Source: an uncultured Moraxella sp. (GTDB taxonomy: Bacteria > Pseudomonadota > Gammaproteobacteria > Pseudomonadales > Moraxellaceae). From it: a DNA stretch of 18,658 nt. Positions 1 to 8,149 of the stretch are shown here, piece after piece. Below the pieces are notes generated by a model that saw only the letters and a list, made by a program, of their open reading frames with translations, searched no databases and was not told where the DNA came from. Position 1 is the stretch's first letter; every line of letters begins with the position of its first letter. A program made the translations under genes and the position numbers. The stretch lies in assembly GCA_937975585.1 (NCBI GenBank), contig CALJUC010000238.1, positions 1 to 18,658 of the forward strand, read 5' to 3'.

Positions 1-253
<253 letters not shown>

Positions 254-369
254 ACAACGCCTAAATGGTTTGTATATGTAATTAACGATTGTCACCGACA
301 CTTGATTCAAGCTCCATCTTGATGTTAAATCAAACAAATAGACTCATTCCTCCAGTTGTTTACCCCCTT

Positions 370-484
370 TGCTGACGATAATAGCTTGTTGGTCCCACCT
401 GATCCCTTCCCGAACTCAGAAGTGAAACGACAATGCGCCAATGGTAGTGTGGTTCGCCCATGTGAGAGTAGGTCATCGTCAGCG
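370..484 (+). rRNA. 5S ribosomal RNA
   Basis: A complete 5S rRNA gene. The terminal helix is formed by GCTGACGA (371-378) and TCGTCAGC (476-483). The internal blocks CCCACCTGATCCCTTCCCGAACTC (split here as CCCACCTGATCCC and TTCCCGAACTC) and GTGAGAGTAGG are typical of gammaproteobacterial 5S. It lies directly after 23S, as usual for the last gene of an rrn operon. Exact ends are uncertain by 1-2 nt. Confidence 0.95.
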
Positions 485-493
485 CCTTATTAA

Positions 494-525
494 AAAAACC
501 CCCAGTCAGAAGACTGGGGGTTTTT
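494..525 (+). terminator. Rho-independent terminator of the rRNA operon
   Basis: A perfect 14-bp stem (AAAAACCCCCAGTC at 494-507, GACTGGGGGTTTTT at 512-525) with a 4-nt AGAA loop and a U tract. It begins ten bases after the 5S gene, so it most likely ends the rrn transcript. Confidence 0.92.
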
Positions 526-636
526 GCTTGGGCTATTAAAAATCATCAATTATCCCATAATCTAACTTAACGTTTGCTTTTTGTTGCTTTTAACTGAAAA
601 TACACAGAGTCTAGGATGGACTCAGGTAAACTTACT

Positions 637-669
637 ATAGTTAGCAACTAGAGAATATTTTATTAAAAT
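637..669 (+). promoter_or_regulatory. Possible OxyR-type operator upstream of the catalase
   Basis: The OxyR consensus is four tetranucleotides spaced 7-3-7 (ATAG, CTAT, ATAG, CTAT). Here the same spacing gives ATAG (637-640), CTAG (648-651), ATAT (655-658) and AAAT (666-669), 12 of 16 consensus bases. The first half is good and also has the internal T and A of the consensus. It ends about 78 nt before the catalase start. AT-rich DNA can produce such matches by chance, so this is a candidate only. Confidence 0.3.
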
Positions 670-746
670 CTAATGCCAATTCTTTGTTATTAATAATATT
701 TATATGAAAATTCATAAATTAAGCCAATAAGAAGGTAGGTACGCAT

Positions 747-2840
747 ATGCCAAAGAACTTAGATCACACAAAAAATGATGCCCCAGATATGAATGTCACG
801 CAAGGAAATGCAGGCGAAACTCATCAACAAGCTGATAACCAATCACAAAGTTTGACCACCCAACAGGGCGTGGTTATTTCAGATAATCAAAATTCACTTA
901 AAGCGGGACGTCGCGGCCCAACGCTATTAGAAGATTTTATCTTACGCGAAAAAATTAATCATTTTGACCATGAGCGTATTCCAGAACGTATCGTGCATGC
1001 ACGTGGTAGTGCAGCACACGGTTATTTTGAGCTAACCGAATCCCTAGAACAATACACCACGGCTAAGGTTTTAACCGAAGTGGGTGAAAAAACGCCTTTA
1101 TTTGCGCGTTTTTCTACCGTTGCCGGTGGGGCAGGGTCAGTGGATACCCCACGAGACATTCGTGGTTTCGCGGTTAAAATCTATACCAAAGAAGGTAACT
1201 GGGATTTGGTGGGTAATAACACCCCCGTTTTCTTTATTCAAGATGCGATGAAGTTTCCAGATTTGATTCATGCGGTTAAGATGGAGCCGGATCGCGGCTT
1301 CCCGCAAGCGGCATCAGCGCATGATACTTTCTATGATTTTATTTCGCTAAGCCCTGAAACCTTACATAACTACTTATGGGCGATGAGTGACCGCGCGATT
1401 CCGCGTAGCTTACGTATGATGGAAGGTTTTGGTATCCATAGTTTCCGTATGATTAATGCGAAAGGCGAAAGTACCTTTTTCAAGTTCCACTGGCGTCCAC
1501 GTTTGGAAATGCAATCACACGTGTGGGATGAGGCAGTAAAAGTAGCCGGTGCTGATCCAGATTTCCATCGTCGTGACTTATTTGAAGCGTTACAAAAAGG
1601 TGATGAGATTGTTTGGGACTTTGGTGTGCAGTTATTTACCCAAGAGCAAGCTGACAAATTTCCATTTGACCATTTAGATGCAACCAAGCTAATTCCTGAA
1701 GAGTTGGTACCGATTAAGTTCGTTGGTAAGATGGTGTTAAACCGCTATCCGGATAATTTCTTTGCCGAAACTGAGCAAGTGGCTTTCTGCCCATCGCATT
1801 TGGCACCAGGTTTAGACTTTACAAATGACCCTTTGTTACAAGGTCGCTTGTTTAGTTATTTAGACACCCAACTGTCACGTCTTGGCTCACCAAACTTCGC
1901 TCAGTTGCCGATTAATGCGCCAAAATGTCCGTTTAGCAACATGCAACGTGATGGCCATATGCAGATGCAAGTGCCAAAAGGCCGTGTCGCTTATGAACCC
2001 CAAAGCTTGGAACCTGAAAAACCCCGCGAAAATCCACAAGCAGGCTTTAAGTCATTTGCTGAGTCGAATACCGATGATGCCAAAGGTCGTATCCGTTCAG
2101 AGAGTTTTGCCGACCATTATAGTCAACCACGTATGTTCTACCGTAGCCAAACGCCAGTCGAGCAAGCGCATATCGCCTCTGCTATCGTGTTTGAGCTGTC
2201 TAAAGTAGAAACGCCATATATCCGTGAGCGTATGGTCGCGCAGTTATTAACAGTGGATGAAAGCTTGGGAAAACGCGTTGCGGATGGTTTAGGTATGACT
2301 GAGTTACCACAACCGATTGCGCCAACTGTGCCTGTGCAAGATTTGCCATTGTCACCAGCCATTCAGCTGATTGGTAAGGCTAAACCAACGCTAGAAGGCC
2401 GTAAAGTGGGTATTTTAATTGCGGAAGGTTCAAATGCTGAGATGCTCAATAAATACAAAGATGCGATTACTAAGGCCGGAGCCACACCATTTGTGGTCGC
2501 GCCAAAGTTGCATGTCACGTTGAATGATGGTAAACCTGCTAAAATTGATGGTCAATTGGCTGGTTCTCCGTCAGTGATATTTGATGCAGTAGTAAGTATC
2601 ATCATGCCAGACCAAGCCAAGAAATTGGCGAAAGACAGTGCAGCGATTGGTTGGTTTAACGATGCGTATGCCCATCTAAAAGCCATTGCTTATTGTGGTG
2701 CCACCGATGAGTATATTTTGACACCGTATCATATCGAAAAAGATGCCAGTGTCGTGGCGTTAAAAGAGGTGGATACCTTTATCGAAAAAGCCAAATCACG
2801 TGAATGGGCACGTGAGCCGAAAGTGCGTGATTTAGCTTAA
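747..2840 (+). CDS. katE: Large-subunit (clade 2, HPII-type) catalase
   Basis: Cytoplasmic haem catalase that converts hydrogen peroxide to water and oxygen. At 697 residues it has the length of large-subunit catalases such as E. coli HPII (753 aa). The order is: a polar N-terminal arm (1-55), the catalase core (about 57-540), then a flavodoxin/DJ-1-like C-terminal domain starting near GRKVGILIAEGSN (about 552) that only large catalases carry. The distal His is His84 (VHARG), the distal Asn is Asn157 (VGNNTPVFF), and the proximal haem ligand is Tyr371 (RLFSYLDTQLSRLG). All three keep the HPII spacing (128/201/415). The HPII His392 position, whose side chain bonds to the haem-ligand Tyr, is Cys348 here (AFCPSH). 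The start at 747 is preceded by GAAGGTAGG at 731-739. The gene stands alone between two terminators, with a possible OxyR site upstream. Confidence 0.95.
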   Translation: MPKNLDHTKNDAPDMNVTQGNAGETHQQADNQSQSLTTQQGVVISDNQNSLKAGRRGPTLLEDFILREKINHFDHERIPERIVHARGSAAHGYFELTESLEQYTTAKVLTEVGEKTPLFARFSTVAGGAGSVDTPRDIRGFAVKIYTKEGNWDLVGNNTPVFFIQDAMKFPDLIHAVKMEPDRGFPQAASAHDTFYDFISLSPETLHNYLWAMSDRAIPRSLRMMEGFGIHSFRMINAKGESTFFKFHWRPRLEMQSHVWDEAVKVAGADPDFHRRDLFEALQKGDEIVWDFGVQLFTQEQADKFPFDHLDATKLIPEELVPIKFVGKMVLNRYPDNFFAETEQVAFCPSHLAPGLDFTNDPLLQGRLFSYLDTQLSRLGSPNFAQLPINAPKCPFSNMQRDGHMQMQVPKGRVAYEPQSLEPEKPRENPQAGFKSFAESNTDDAKGRIRSESFADHYSQPRMFYRSQTPVEQAHIASAIVFELSKVETPYIRERMVAQLLTVDESLGKRVADGLGMTELPQPIAPTVPVQDLPLSPAIQLIGKAKPTLEGRKVGILIAEGSNAEMLNKYKDAITKAGATPFVVAPKLHVTLNDGKPAKIDGQLAGSPSVIFDAVVSIIMPDQAKKLAKDSAAIGWFNDAYAHLKAIAYCGATDEYILTPYHIEKDASVVALKEVDTFIEKAKSREWAREPKVRDLA

Positions 2841-2856
2841 TATTTTGTTAGTCATG

Positions 2857-2887
2857 AAAAGCCAATCCATTGCGATTGGCTTTTTTT
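2857..2887 (+). terminator. Terminator after the catalase gene
   Basis: GCCAATC (2861-2867) pairs with GATTGGC (2874-2880) around a 6-nt loop. An A run precedes the stem and seven T follow it. It lies 20 nt after the katE stop codon. Confidence 0.85.
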
Positions 2888-3032
2888 ATGGTGAATTGTT
2901 GGGATTTAAAGATTGCATACCATTTTCATAGTGGTGTCATTTGCTTACTGCATACTCAGCAATGGTGTTGCAAATTCTTAAAACGCTTTGGCTATTGGTA
3001 TTTTTCATCCACTTATTGACTGGTCACTTATT

Positions 3033-5018
3033 ATGCTATCTACTATCAAAAATACTTCGCACTATATCGGTTCTAAACCAACACGACTATTAGCGCTCAG
3101 TGCAATGGTTGCGGCTATTATGACTTTGACCGCGTGTAATAACGGTCATTCTTCTCACACGGCGCAACCCCTGATAAAGAATTTTGCGGCAATTGAGCTC
3201 AATATTGCGCATATCAATGACCACCATTCGCACCTTGATGCCGATGGCAAACAAGAGATTGATGTTAATGGTGCAACCTACTATGCCGATCGTGGTGGCT
3301 TTGCCCGAGTGAGTCAGTTATTTGCTGATTTGGCCGCGCAGTATGGTAACGGTAATTTCTTCAAGCTTCATGCTGGTGATGCGTTGACGGGCACCAGCTA
3401 CTACAGCTATTACCAAGGTGCTGCCGATGCCGATATGATGAATACGGTGTGTTTTGATGCTTTTGAATTGGGCAACCACGAGTTCGATGACAGCGATGCT
3501 AATCTAAGAAATTTTATTGATCGACTGCATAATGGTAGTTGCCAAACGCCAGTATTGGGCGCGAATGTGAAGCCAAAAATTGGCACGCCACTTGCCGAAA
3601 AGGCGGTGGACGAAGTTATCAAACCTTATATCATCAAGACCACCAAAGAAGGGGTAAACGTCGGTATTATCGGGATTAATATCAAAGGCAAAACCCAAAA
3701 TTCATCGCGACCACTTGATACCACTGAGCTCCTAGAAGAAAAAACGACCGCGCAAAACTACATTAATGAGTTAAAAAATAAAGGTATCGAGCATATTATT
3801 TTGCTGACCCATCAAGGCTATGGCGAAGACCAAGCATTGGCGAGTCAGTTGACCGGTGTCGATATTATTATCGGTGGTGATTCACATACGTTATTGGGTG
3901 ACTTTAGTCGATATAATACCGCGACCACGAGCGCGAGCTTAACTACCCAAGGCAGCTACCCTACGATTACGCGCAACAAAGACGGTGAAACCGTGTGTAT
4001 CGGTCAAGCGTGGGAGTACGCCAAGGCGGTGGGCTTAATGCAAGTAAAATTTGACACAAAAGGCGCGGTTGCCAGTTGTGGTGGTTCGACCATTGTTCCA
4101 GTCAGTCAGCAACTTACTCAGTACGATGCAATGACTAAGCAATACCAACCCGTTAGCACTGCGTTAAACCAAAGCTATCTTAATCAGTATCTGATAGGTA
4201 AAGCCGATTTTGGTACCAAGTCCGTGATTTACCCAATCCAAGAAAATGCCCAAGCCGTACAAGTATTAAAAGGCTACAAAGACCAACTCGATACAAAGTT
4301 GGCGGAAAAAATCGGTGTTGCTGCAGATACGTTCTGCTTAGTACGTGTGCCAGGTACGAGCCAATCTGCCGGGGTAGCGGGTTGTGAAAATAGTGCCAAT
4401 CTTGCCCGTGGGAGTGATGCAGCGCAGTTAGTTGCTAAAGCCTTCTTGAACGCAAGCCTACGCGCGGATTTTTCATTACAAAATGCCGGTGGCGTGCGTG
4501 AGCCGCTGATAGCCGGTGAGATTACCAATAAAACTGCCAATAACATTTTGCCGTTTAGCAATACCTTGGTAAATCTTAGCATGACAGGTAGTCAAGTTGT
4601 TGCGGTGTTAGAAGATGCGGTACAAAATGCCAGCTTTGGCGTGAATGGTGAAAAACCGTCGACCGGTGCGCATCCATATGCCGATGGTCTACGTTGGGAT
4701 TTACAACTCAATCAGCCAAGAGGCAGTCGAGTCAAAAGTGTCGAAGTACGCGACCGTAAAACAGGTACTTGGTCACCGATTGATATGAACAAGACCTATA
4801 TCATGGTTACCAACGATTATATCGCAAGTGGCAAAGATGGTTATGCAACGTTGGCCGAGGTGTCAAAAGACCCAAGTAAGGTCGAAGACACCAAACTGTT
4901 ATATACCCAGTCATTGATTGACTATATCAAATCGGTAAAAACCGTTAGCTTACCAAATCGTAGCGACTATTCACATAAAACCGTGATTACCGCCGATGGT
5001 GTCTTACTCAATCCATAA
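3033..5018 (+). CDS. 5'-nucleotidase/UDP-sugar hydrolase family lipoprotein (UshA/NadN-like)
   Basis: Predicted periplasmic nucleotide-hydrolysing lipoprotein of 661 residues. I chose the ATG at 3033 over the upstream in-frame TTG at 2988 because it gives a clean lipoprotein signal: KPTR, a hydrophobic segment, then the lipobox LTAC with Cys35. Metallophosphatase motifs follow: INDHHSHL (Asp63, His65), HAGDALTG (Asp116), LGNHEFD (Asn148, His149), LLTHQGYG (His260) and GGDSHTLLG (283-285). The C-terminal 5'-nucleotidase domain shows QNAGGVREP, TGSQV, DGLRWDL and ASGKDGY, which belong to the substrate-binding half. In UshA the metal-ligand motif is GGHSQ. Here the first position is Asp283 and the third His285. 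The likely role is scavenging nucleosides and phosphate from external nucleotides or NAD. The exact substrate cannot be read from sequence. It stands alone with its own terminator. Confidence 0.88.
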   Translation: MLSTIKNTSHYIGSKPTRLLALSAMVAAIMTLTACNNGHSSHTAQPLIKNFAAIELNIAHINDHHSHLDADGKQEIDVNGATYYADRGGFARVSQLFADLAAQYGNGNFFKLHAGDALTGTSYYSYYQGAADADMMNTVCFDAFELGNHEFDDSDANLRNFIDRLHNGSCQTPVLGANVKPKIGTPLAEKAVDEVIKPYIIKTTKEGVNVGIIGINIKGKTQNSSRPLDTTELLEEKTTAQNYINELKNKGIEHIILLTHQGYGEDQALASQLTGVDIIIGGDSHTLLGDFSRYNTATTSASLTTQGSYPTITRNKDGETVCIGQAWEYAKAVGLMQVKFDTKGAVASCGGSTIVPVSQQLTQYDAMTKQYQPVSTALNQSYLNQYLIGKADFGTKSVIYPIQENAQAVQVLKGYKDQLDTKLAEKIGVAADTFCLVRVPGTSQSAGVAGCENSANLARGSDAAQLVAKAFLNASLRADFSLQNAGGVREPLIAGEITNKTANNILPFSNTLVNLSMTGSQVVAVLEDAVQNASFGVNGEKPSTGAHPYADGLRWDLQLNQPRGSRVKSVEVRDRKTGTWSPIDMNKTYIMVTNDYIASGKDGYATLAEVSKDPSKVEDTKLLYTQSLIDYIKSVKTVSLPNRSDYSHKTVITADGVLLNP

Positions 5019-5043
5019 CGATACGTTCAATTTTAACGACAAA

Positions 5044-5079
5044 GAAAATCCCGCTCTCATCGTGATGGCGGGATTTTTT
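5044..5079 (+). terminator. Terminator shared by the nucleotidase and the cyd operon
   Basis: AAATCCCGC (5046-5054) pairs with GCGGGATTT (5068-5076), followed by a T run to 5079. CATC/GATG can extend the pairing inside the loop. It lies 25 nt after the nucleotidase stop and 24 nt beyond the cydX stop on the other strand. The minus-strand side has a shorter, interrupted T stretch, so it may work in both directions. Confidence 0.85.
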
Positions 5080-5102
5080 ATAGGACAATTTTTTATATCA
5101 TA

Positions 5103-5309
5103 TTAAGGCTCATTGTCAGCAGGCTTGCCAGTCTTGTGAATATCCTCAGTCGGATTGCCTTCTGTCACGGTGCCATCAGCCGGATTTTTCGCAGGCAGTT
5201 TGTCACCAAAGGCATCACGTCGCCCTTGTTCATTTTCGAGCCATAATGCGTTCAAAATCGCCAATAATACGGCAAAACCTAAGCCCAATATCCAAGCAAA
5301 ATACCACAT
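5103..5309 (-). CDS. cydX: Cytochrome bd oxidase small subunit CydX with long hydrophilic tail
   Basis: A single-pass membrane subunit that stabilises the haem sites of cytochrome bd oxidase. The first nine residues, MWYFAWILG, match the E. coli CydX start exactly as I remember it, and one transmembrane helix spans about 3-24, ending in LWLENEQ. E. coli CydX is 37 residues. This protein has 68, because a polar tail rich in Asp, Glu, Lys, Pro and Asn follows the helix. The start is secure: AAGGAG lies 7 nt before the ATG. It follows cydB by 18 bp, in the order cydA-cydB-cydX, and is certainly co-transcribed. The function of the tail is unknown. Confidence 0.92.
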   Translation of the reverse strand: MWYFAWILGLGFAVLLAILNALWLENEQGRRDAFGDKLPAKNPADGTVTEGNPTEDIHKTGKPADNEP

Positions 5310-5327
5310 CGGGTTGCTCCTTTTTTA

Positions 5328-6467
5328 TTAGTACAATACATGGTCGTTTTCGCGGATATAGGCTTTGGTCACCTTGCCGCGCATCACGCTATACGCCCAA
5401 CTGGTATAACCCACCACAATCGGCAATAAAATCACCACCACGTACAACATCACCATCAAGGTTAAATGACTTGAAACACTGTCCCATAAGGTCAAGCTTG
5501 AACGTGGGTCACTCGATGAGGGGATAATAAAGGGAAATAATGCCACCCCTGCGGTCATAATAACGCCCAATACCGCCAAGCTTGAGCTGATAAAGCCGAG
5601 TAGGGTATGGCGGGTTTTTAACAGTAGCATAGTCAATAACGGCATCATAACACCGAGTAATGGGAATACCCAAAGTAGCGGATAACGTTGGTAATTGGTG
5701 AGCCAAGCACCACTTTGTTGTACCACCGTTTTTGCCAATGGATTTGGAAATGCTTGACCATCAATAGCCGATGTAATCAGATAGCCCGGCATCGACTGAA
5801 TCCAAACACCGGCAATGATAAATAATACCACCATAATCACGGCAAACAGTGAGCCTGCACGTATCGCGCGCACTTGGATAACATCTTCAGTACGGTGAGC
5901 GAGATAAGCCGCGCCTTGCATGATTAACATAGCCGCACTGACCAAGCCACACAGTAGGGCAAATGGGTGCAAAAGCGCCCAAAAACTACCCGTGTAAGTC
6001 GAGCGAAGGGTATTATCAAAGCTAAAGGGTACACCCAAGAATAGATTCCCAAACGCCACGCCAAACACGATAGCCGGAATCACTGAACCGGCAAACAGCG
6101 CCCAATCCCATGTGGTGCGCCAACGTGCATCTTTGAGCATACTGCGGTACTTAAACCCTACCGGACGGAAAAATAGCGCCCATAATACCGCCATCAATGC
6201 CCAATAAAACCCACTAAACGCAGTCGCATACACCATCGGCCATGCGGCGAATAATGCCCCACCTGCGGTGATAAACCACGTTTGGTTGCCTTCCCAGTGT
6301 GGGCCGACCGTATTGATAATCAAGCGGCGTTCTTCATCGTCTTTGCCAAGAAATGGCAGTAAGGTAATCACGCCCATATCATGGCCATCCATAATGGCAA
6401 AGCCAATCAACAGCAAGCCGACCAGTAACCACCAAATCAGCTTTAAGGTTTCGTAATCAAACAACAT
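5328..6467 (-). CDS. cydB: Cytochrome bd quinol oxidase subunit II
   Basis: Subunit II of the cytochrome bd ubiquinol oxidase in the inner membrane, 379 residues, the same length as E. coli CydB. The N-terminus LIWWLLVGLLLIGFAIMDGHDMG is recognisable in short pieces (IWWLLVG, MDGHDMGV). Further family blocks are PHWEGNQTWFITAGGALFAAW (as PHWEGNQ and TAGGALFAAWPMVYA), FFRPVGF, GVAFGN, FPFIIPSSS and LTLWD. About eight transmembrane helices are visible. The ATG overlaps the end of cydA by 11 nt, and a strong Shine-Dalgarno (GGAGGTG) lies inside cydA, which points to translational coupling. cydX follows 18 bp later. Confidence 0.97.
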   Translation of the reverse strand: MLFDYETLKLIWWLLVGLLLIGFAIMDGHDMGVITLLPFLGKDDEERRLIINTVGPHWEGNQTWFITAGGALFAAWPMVYATAFSGFYWALMAVLWALFFRPVGFKYRSMLKDARWRTTWDWALFAGSVIPAIVFGVAFGNLFLGVPFSFDNTLRSTYTGSFWALLHPFALLCGLVSAAMLIMQGAAYLAHRTEDVIQVRAIRAGSLFAVIMVVLFIIAGVWIQSMPGYLITSAIDGQAFPNPLAKTVVQQSGAWLTNYQRYPLLWVFPLLGVMMPLLTMLLLKTRHTLLGFISSSLAVLGVIMTAGVALFPFIIPSSSDPRSSLTLWDSVSSHLTLMVMLYVVVILLPIVVGYTSWAYSVMRGKVTKAYIRENDHVLY

Positions 6468-8064
6468 GGTTCACCTCCGCAGACTGGCGAGTAGGTTGTA
6501 GGGTGATATGAGGTTCAGGTGTTTCACCATCATAACGCCCTGTGCCAAGGCTGGCAGGGCCAAGCTTGACATACTTAATCATCAAGTACATTTCAACGAT
6601 TAATAAAATCGTATAAAAACCAACAAACCCCGCCAAAGACATCCAAATATTGGTAACGCTTAGATTGGATACAGACAAGTGCGTTGGCAACATCCCATAG
6701 ATTGTCCAAGGTTGGCGGCCATATTCAGCAATAAACCACCCGAACTCTGCGGCTAACCAAGGCGCAGGCAGCATAAACAATGCCCAACGCAATAGCCAAG
6801 GTTTTTGTAGAAAGTTACCCTTAATGCTTGACCAAAGACTGACCACAAACAATGCCAACATCAAAAAGCCTAACCCGACCATCGCTCGGAATGACCAAAA
6901 TATTGGAAACACCGGCGGAATGGTATCTTTTGCGGCTTGGGCAATCATTTCTGGTGTGGCAGTACCCACATTATCCGTGTATTTTTTTAGCAATAAGCCA
7001 AAACCCAAGTCGCCTTTCACTTGTTCAAACTGTTGAGCCGCAAGGGCATTATTAGGATTGTTTCGCAGGTCTTCGAGGAGTACAACGGCTTGTTGACCAT
7101 TGATAATGCGTTGTTCATTGAGTTTGATAATGTCATGGATACCCATGATTTGCTTATCAAGCGAGCGTGTACCGATAATACCCATCACATAGGGGATTTG
7201 AATCGACCAATCGTTTTTGCCTTCGGCCTGATTGATATTGGCCACTAAGTTAAAACTGGCGGGCGCGGGTTCAGTTTCCCACATGGCCTCAATCGCGGCC
7301 ATCTTAGTTTGTTGTGCTTCACCCACGGTATAGCCAGACTCATCACCGAGTACAATCACACTACACACAGAGGCAAAGCCAAACGCAGCGGCGACCTGAA
7401 AGCTGCGCTTGGCAAACTCAATATCGCGTCCGCGAAGTAGATATAAGGCCGAAATCGACAACACGAATATCGCACCCACGGTATAACCGGCAGACACGGT
7501 ATGGACGAATTTGTTTTGTGCATCAGGGTTAAAGATAATCGCCGCAAAATCCGTCATTTCCATACGCATGGTATGGTAGTTAAACGTTGAGCCGACCGGG
7601 TCTTGCATCCAACCATTGGCAATCAAAATCCACAACGCTGATAAATTGGTACCGAGTGCCATCAAAATCGTCACCAAGAGATGTTGGCCACGCGATAAGC
7701 GATCCCAACCAAAGAAGAACAATCCCACCATGGTTGATTCCAAAAAAAACGCCATTAGACCCTCAATGGCCAATGGCGCACCGAACACATCACCCACATA
7801 TTGAGAGTAATAGGCCCAGTTGGTACCAAACTGGAATTCCATGGTAATACCAGTCGTGACCCCTAAGGCAAAGTTAATCCCAAACAACTTACCCCAAAAT
7901 CGGGTCATATCTTTCCATATTTCTTTACCCGTCATCACATACATCGATTCCATAATGACGAGTAGCCATACCATACCTAAGGTCAATGGTACGAACAAAA
8001 AATGATATAGGGCAGTTACCGCAAATTGTAAGCGGGAAATGTCCACCAAATGTTCACTAATCAT
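6457..8064 (-). CDS. cydA: Cytochrome bd quinol oxidase subunit I
   Basis: Catalytic subunit of the bd-type oxidase, which oxidises ubiquinol and reduces oxygen to water at high affinity without pumping protons. I chose the ATG at 8064 (535 aa) over an in-frame TTG at 8082, because AAGAGG precedes the ATG and the protein then starts MISEHLVDISRLQFA, like E. coli. Haem ligands are conserved: His21 (ALYHFLFV; E. coli His19), His188 (KFVHTV; His186) and Met395 (FRAMVG; Met393). The periplasmic Q-loop is the long form (about 250-380), with GDESGY before it and GFGLLLKKYT within it. The GRQPW motif at 449-453 is the bd family signature. A long Q-loop plus CydX places it with bd-I/CydAB, not with the cyanide-insensitive CioAB type. 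It is the first gene of cydA-cydB-cydX. Confidence 0.97.
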   Translation of the reverse strand: MISEHLVDISRLQFAVTALYHFLFVPLTLGMVWLLVIMESMYVMTGKEIWKDMTRFWGKLFGINFALGVTTGITMEFQFGTNWAYYSQYVGDVFGAPLAIEGLMAFFLESTMVGLFFFGWDRLSRGQHLLVTILMALGTNLSALWILIANGWMQDPVGSTFNYHTMRMEMTDFAAIIFNPDAQNKFVHTVSAGYTVGAIFVLSISALYLLRGRDIEFAKRSFQVAAAFGFASVCSVIVLGDESGYTVGEAQQTKMAAIEAMWETEPAPASFNLVANINQAEGKNDWSIQIPYVMGIIGTRSLDKQIMGIHDIIKLNEQRIINGQQAVVLLEDLRNNPNNALAAQQFEQVKGDLGFGLLLKKYTDNVGTATPEMIAQAAKDTIPPVFPIFWSFRAMVGLGFLMLALFVVSLWSSIKGNFLQKPWLLRWALFMLPAPWLAAEFGWFIAEYGRQPWTIYGMLPTHLSVSNLSVTNIWMSLAGFVGFYTILLIVEMYLMIKYVKLGPASLGTGRYDGETPEPHITLQPTRQSAEVNHVV

Positions 8065-8115
8065 ACAACACCTCTTGGCCAATATGCCAAAGCAGTTTCG
8101 TTGCCCTTGTATTTA

Positions 8116-8149
8116 AGCGTGTTGAGTGTAATCTGCACTAACACACGCT
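8116..8149 (-). repeat. Bulged hairpin in the cydA leader
   Basis: AGC (8116-8118) pairs with GCT (8147-8149), GTGTT (8119-8123) with AACAC, and AGTG (8125-8128) with CACT (8135-8138), leaving small bulges. It lies about 52 nt upstream of the cydA start, in the expected transcribed leader. Its role, RNA structure or protein operator, cannot be told from sequence. Confidence 0.45.

Noticed and set aside
2988..3032. Upstream TTG start for the 5'-nucleotidase
   Set aside because: It adds residues before a clean lipoprotein signal peptide that begins at the ATG at 3033, and it has no ribosome site.
5246..8005. Plus-strand open frames across the cyd operon
   Set aside because: They are antisense to well-supported cydX, cydB and cydA, have no recognisable motifs or ribosome sites, and are expected by chance.
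8065..8082. Upstream TTG start for cydA
   Set aside because: The ATG at 8064 has AAGAGG at the right distance and gives the conserved CydA N-terminus.
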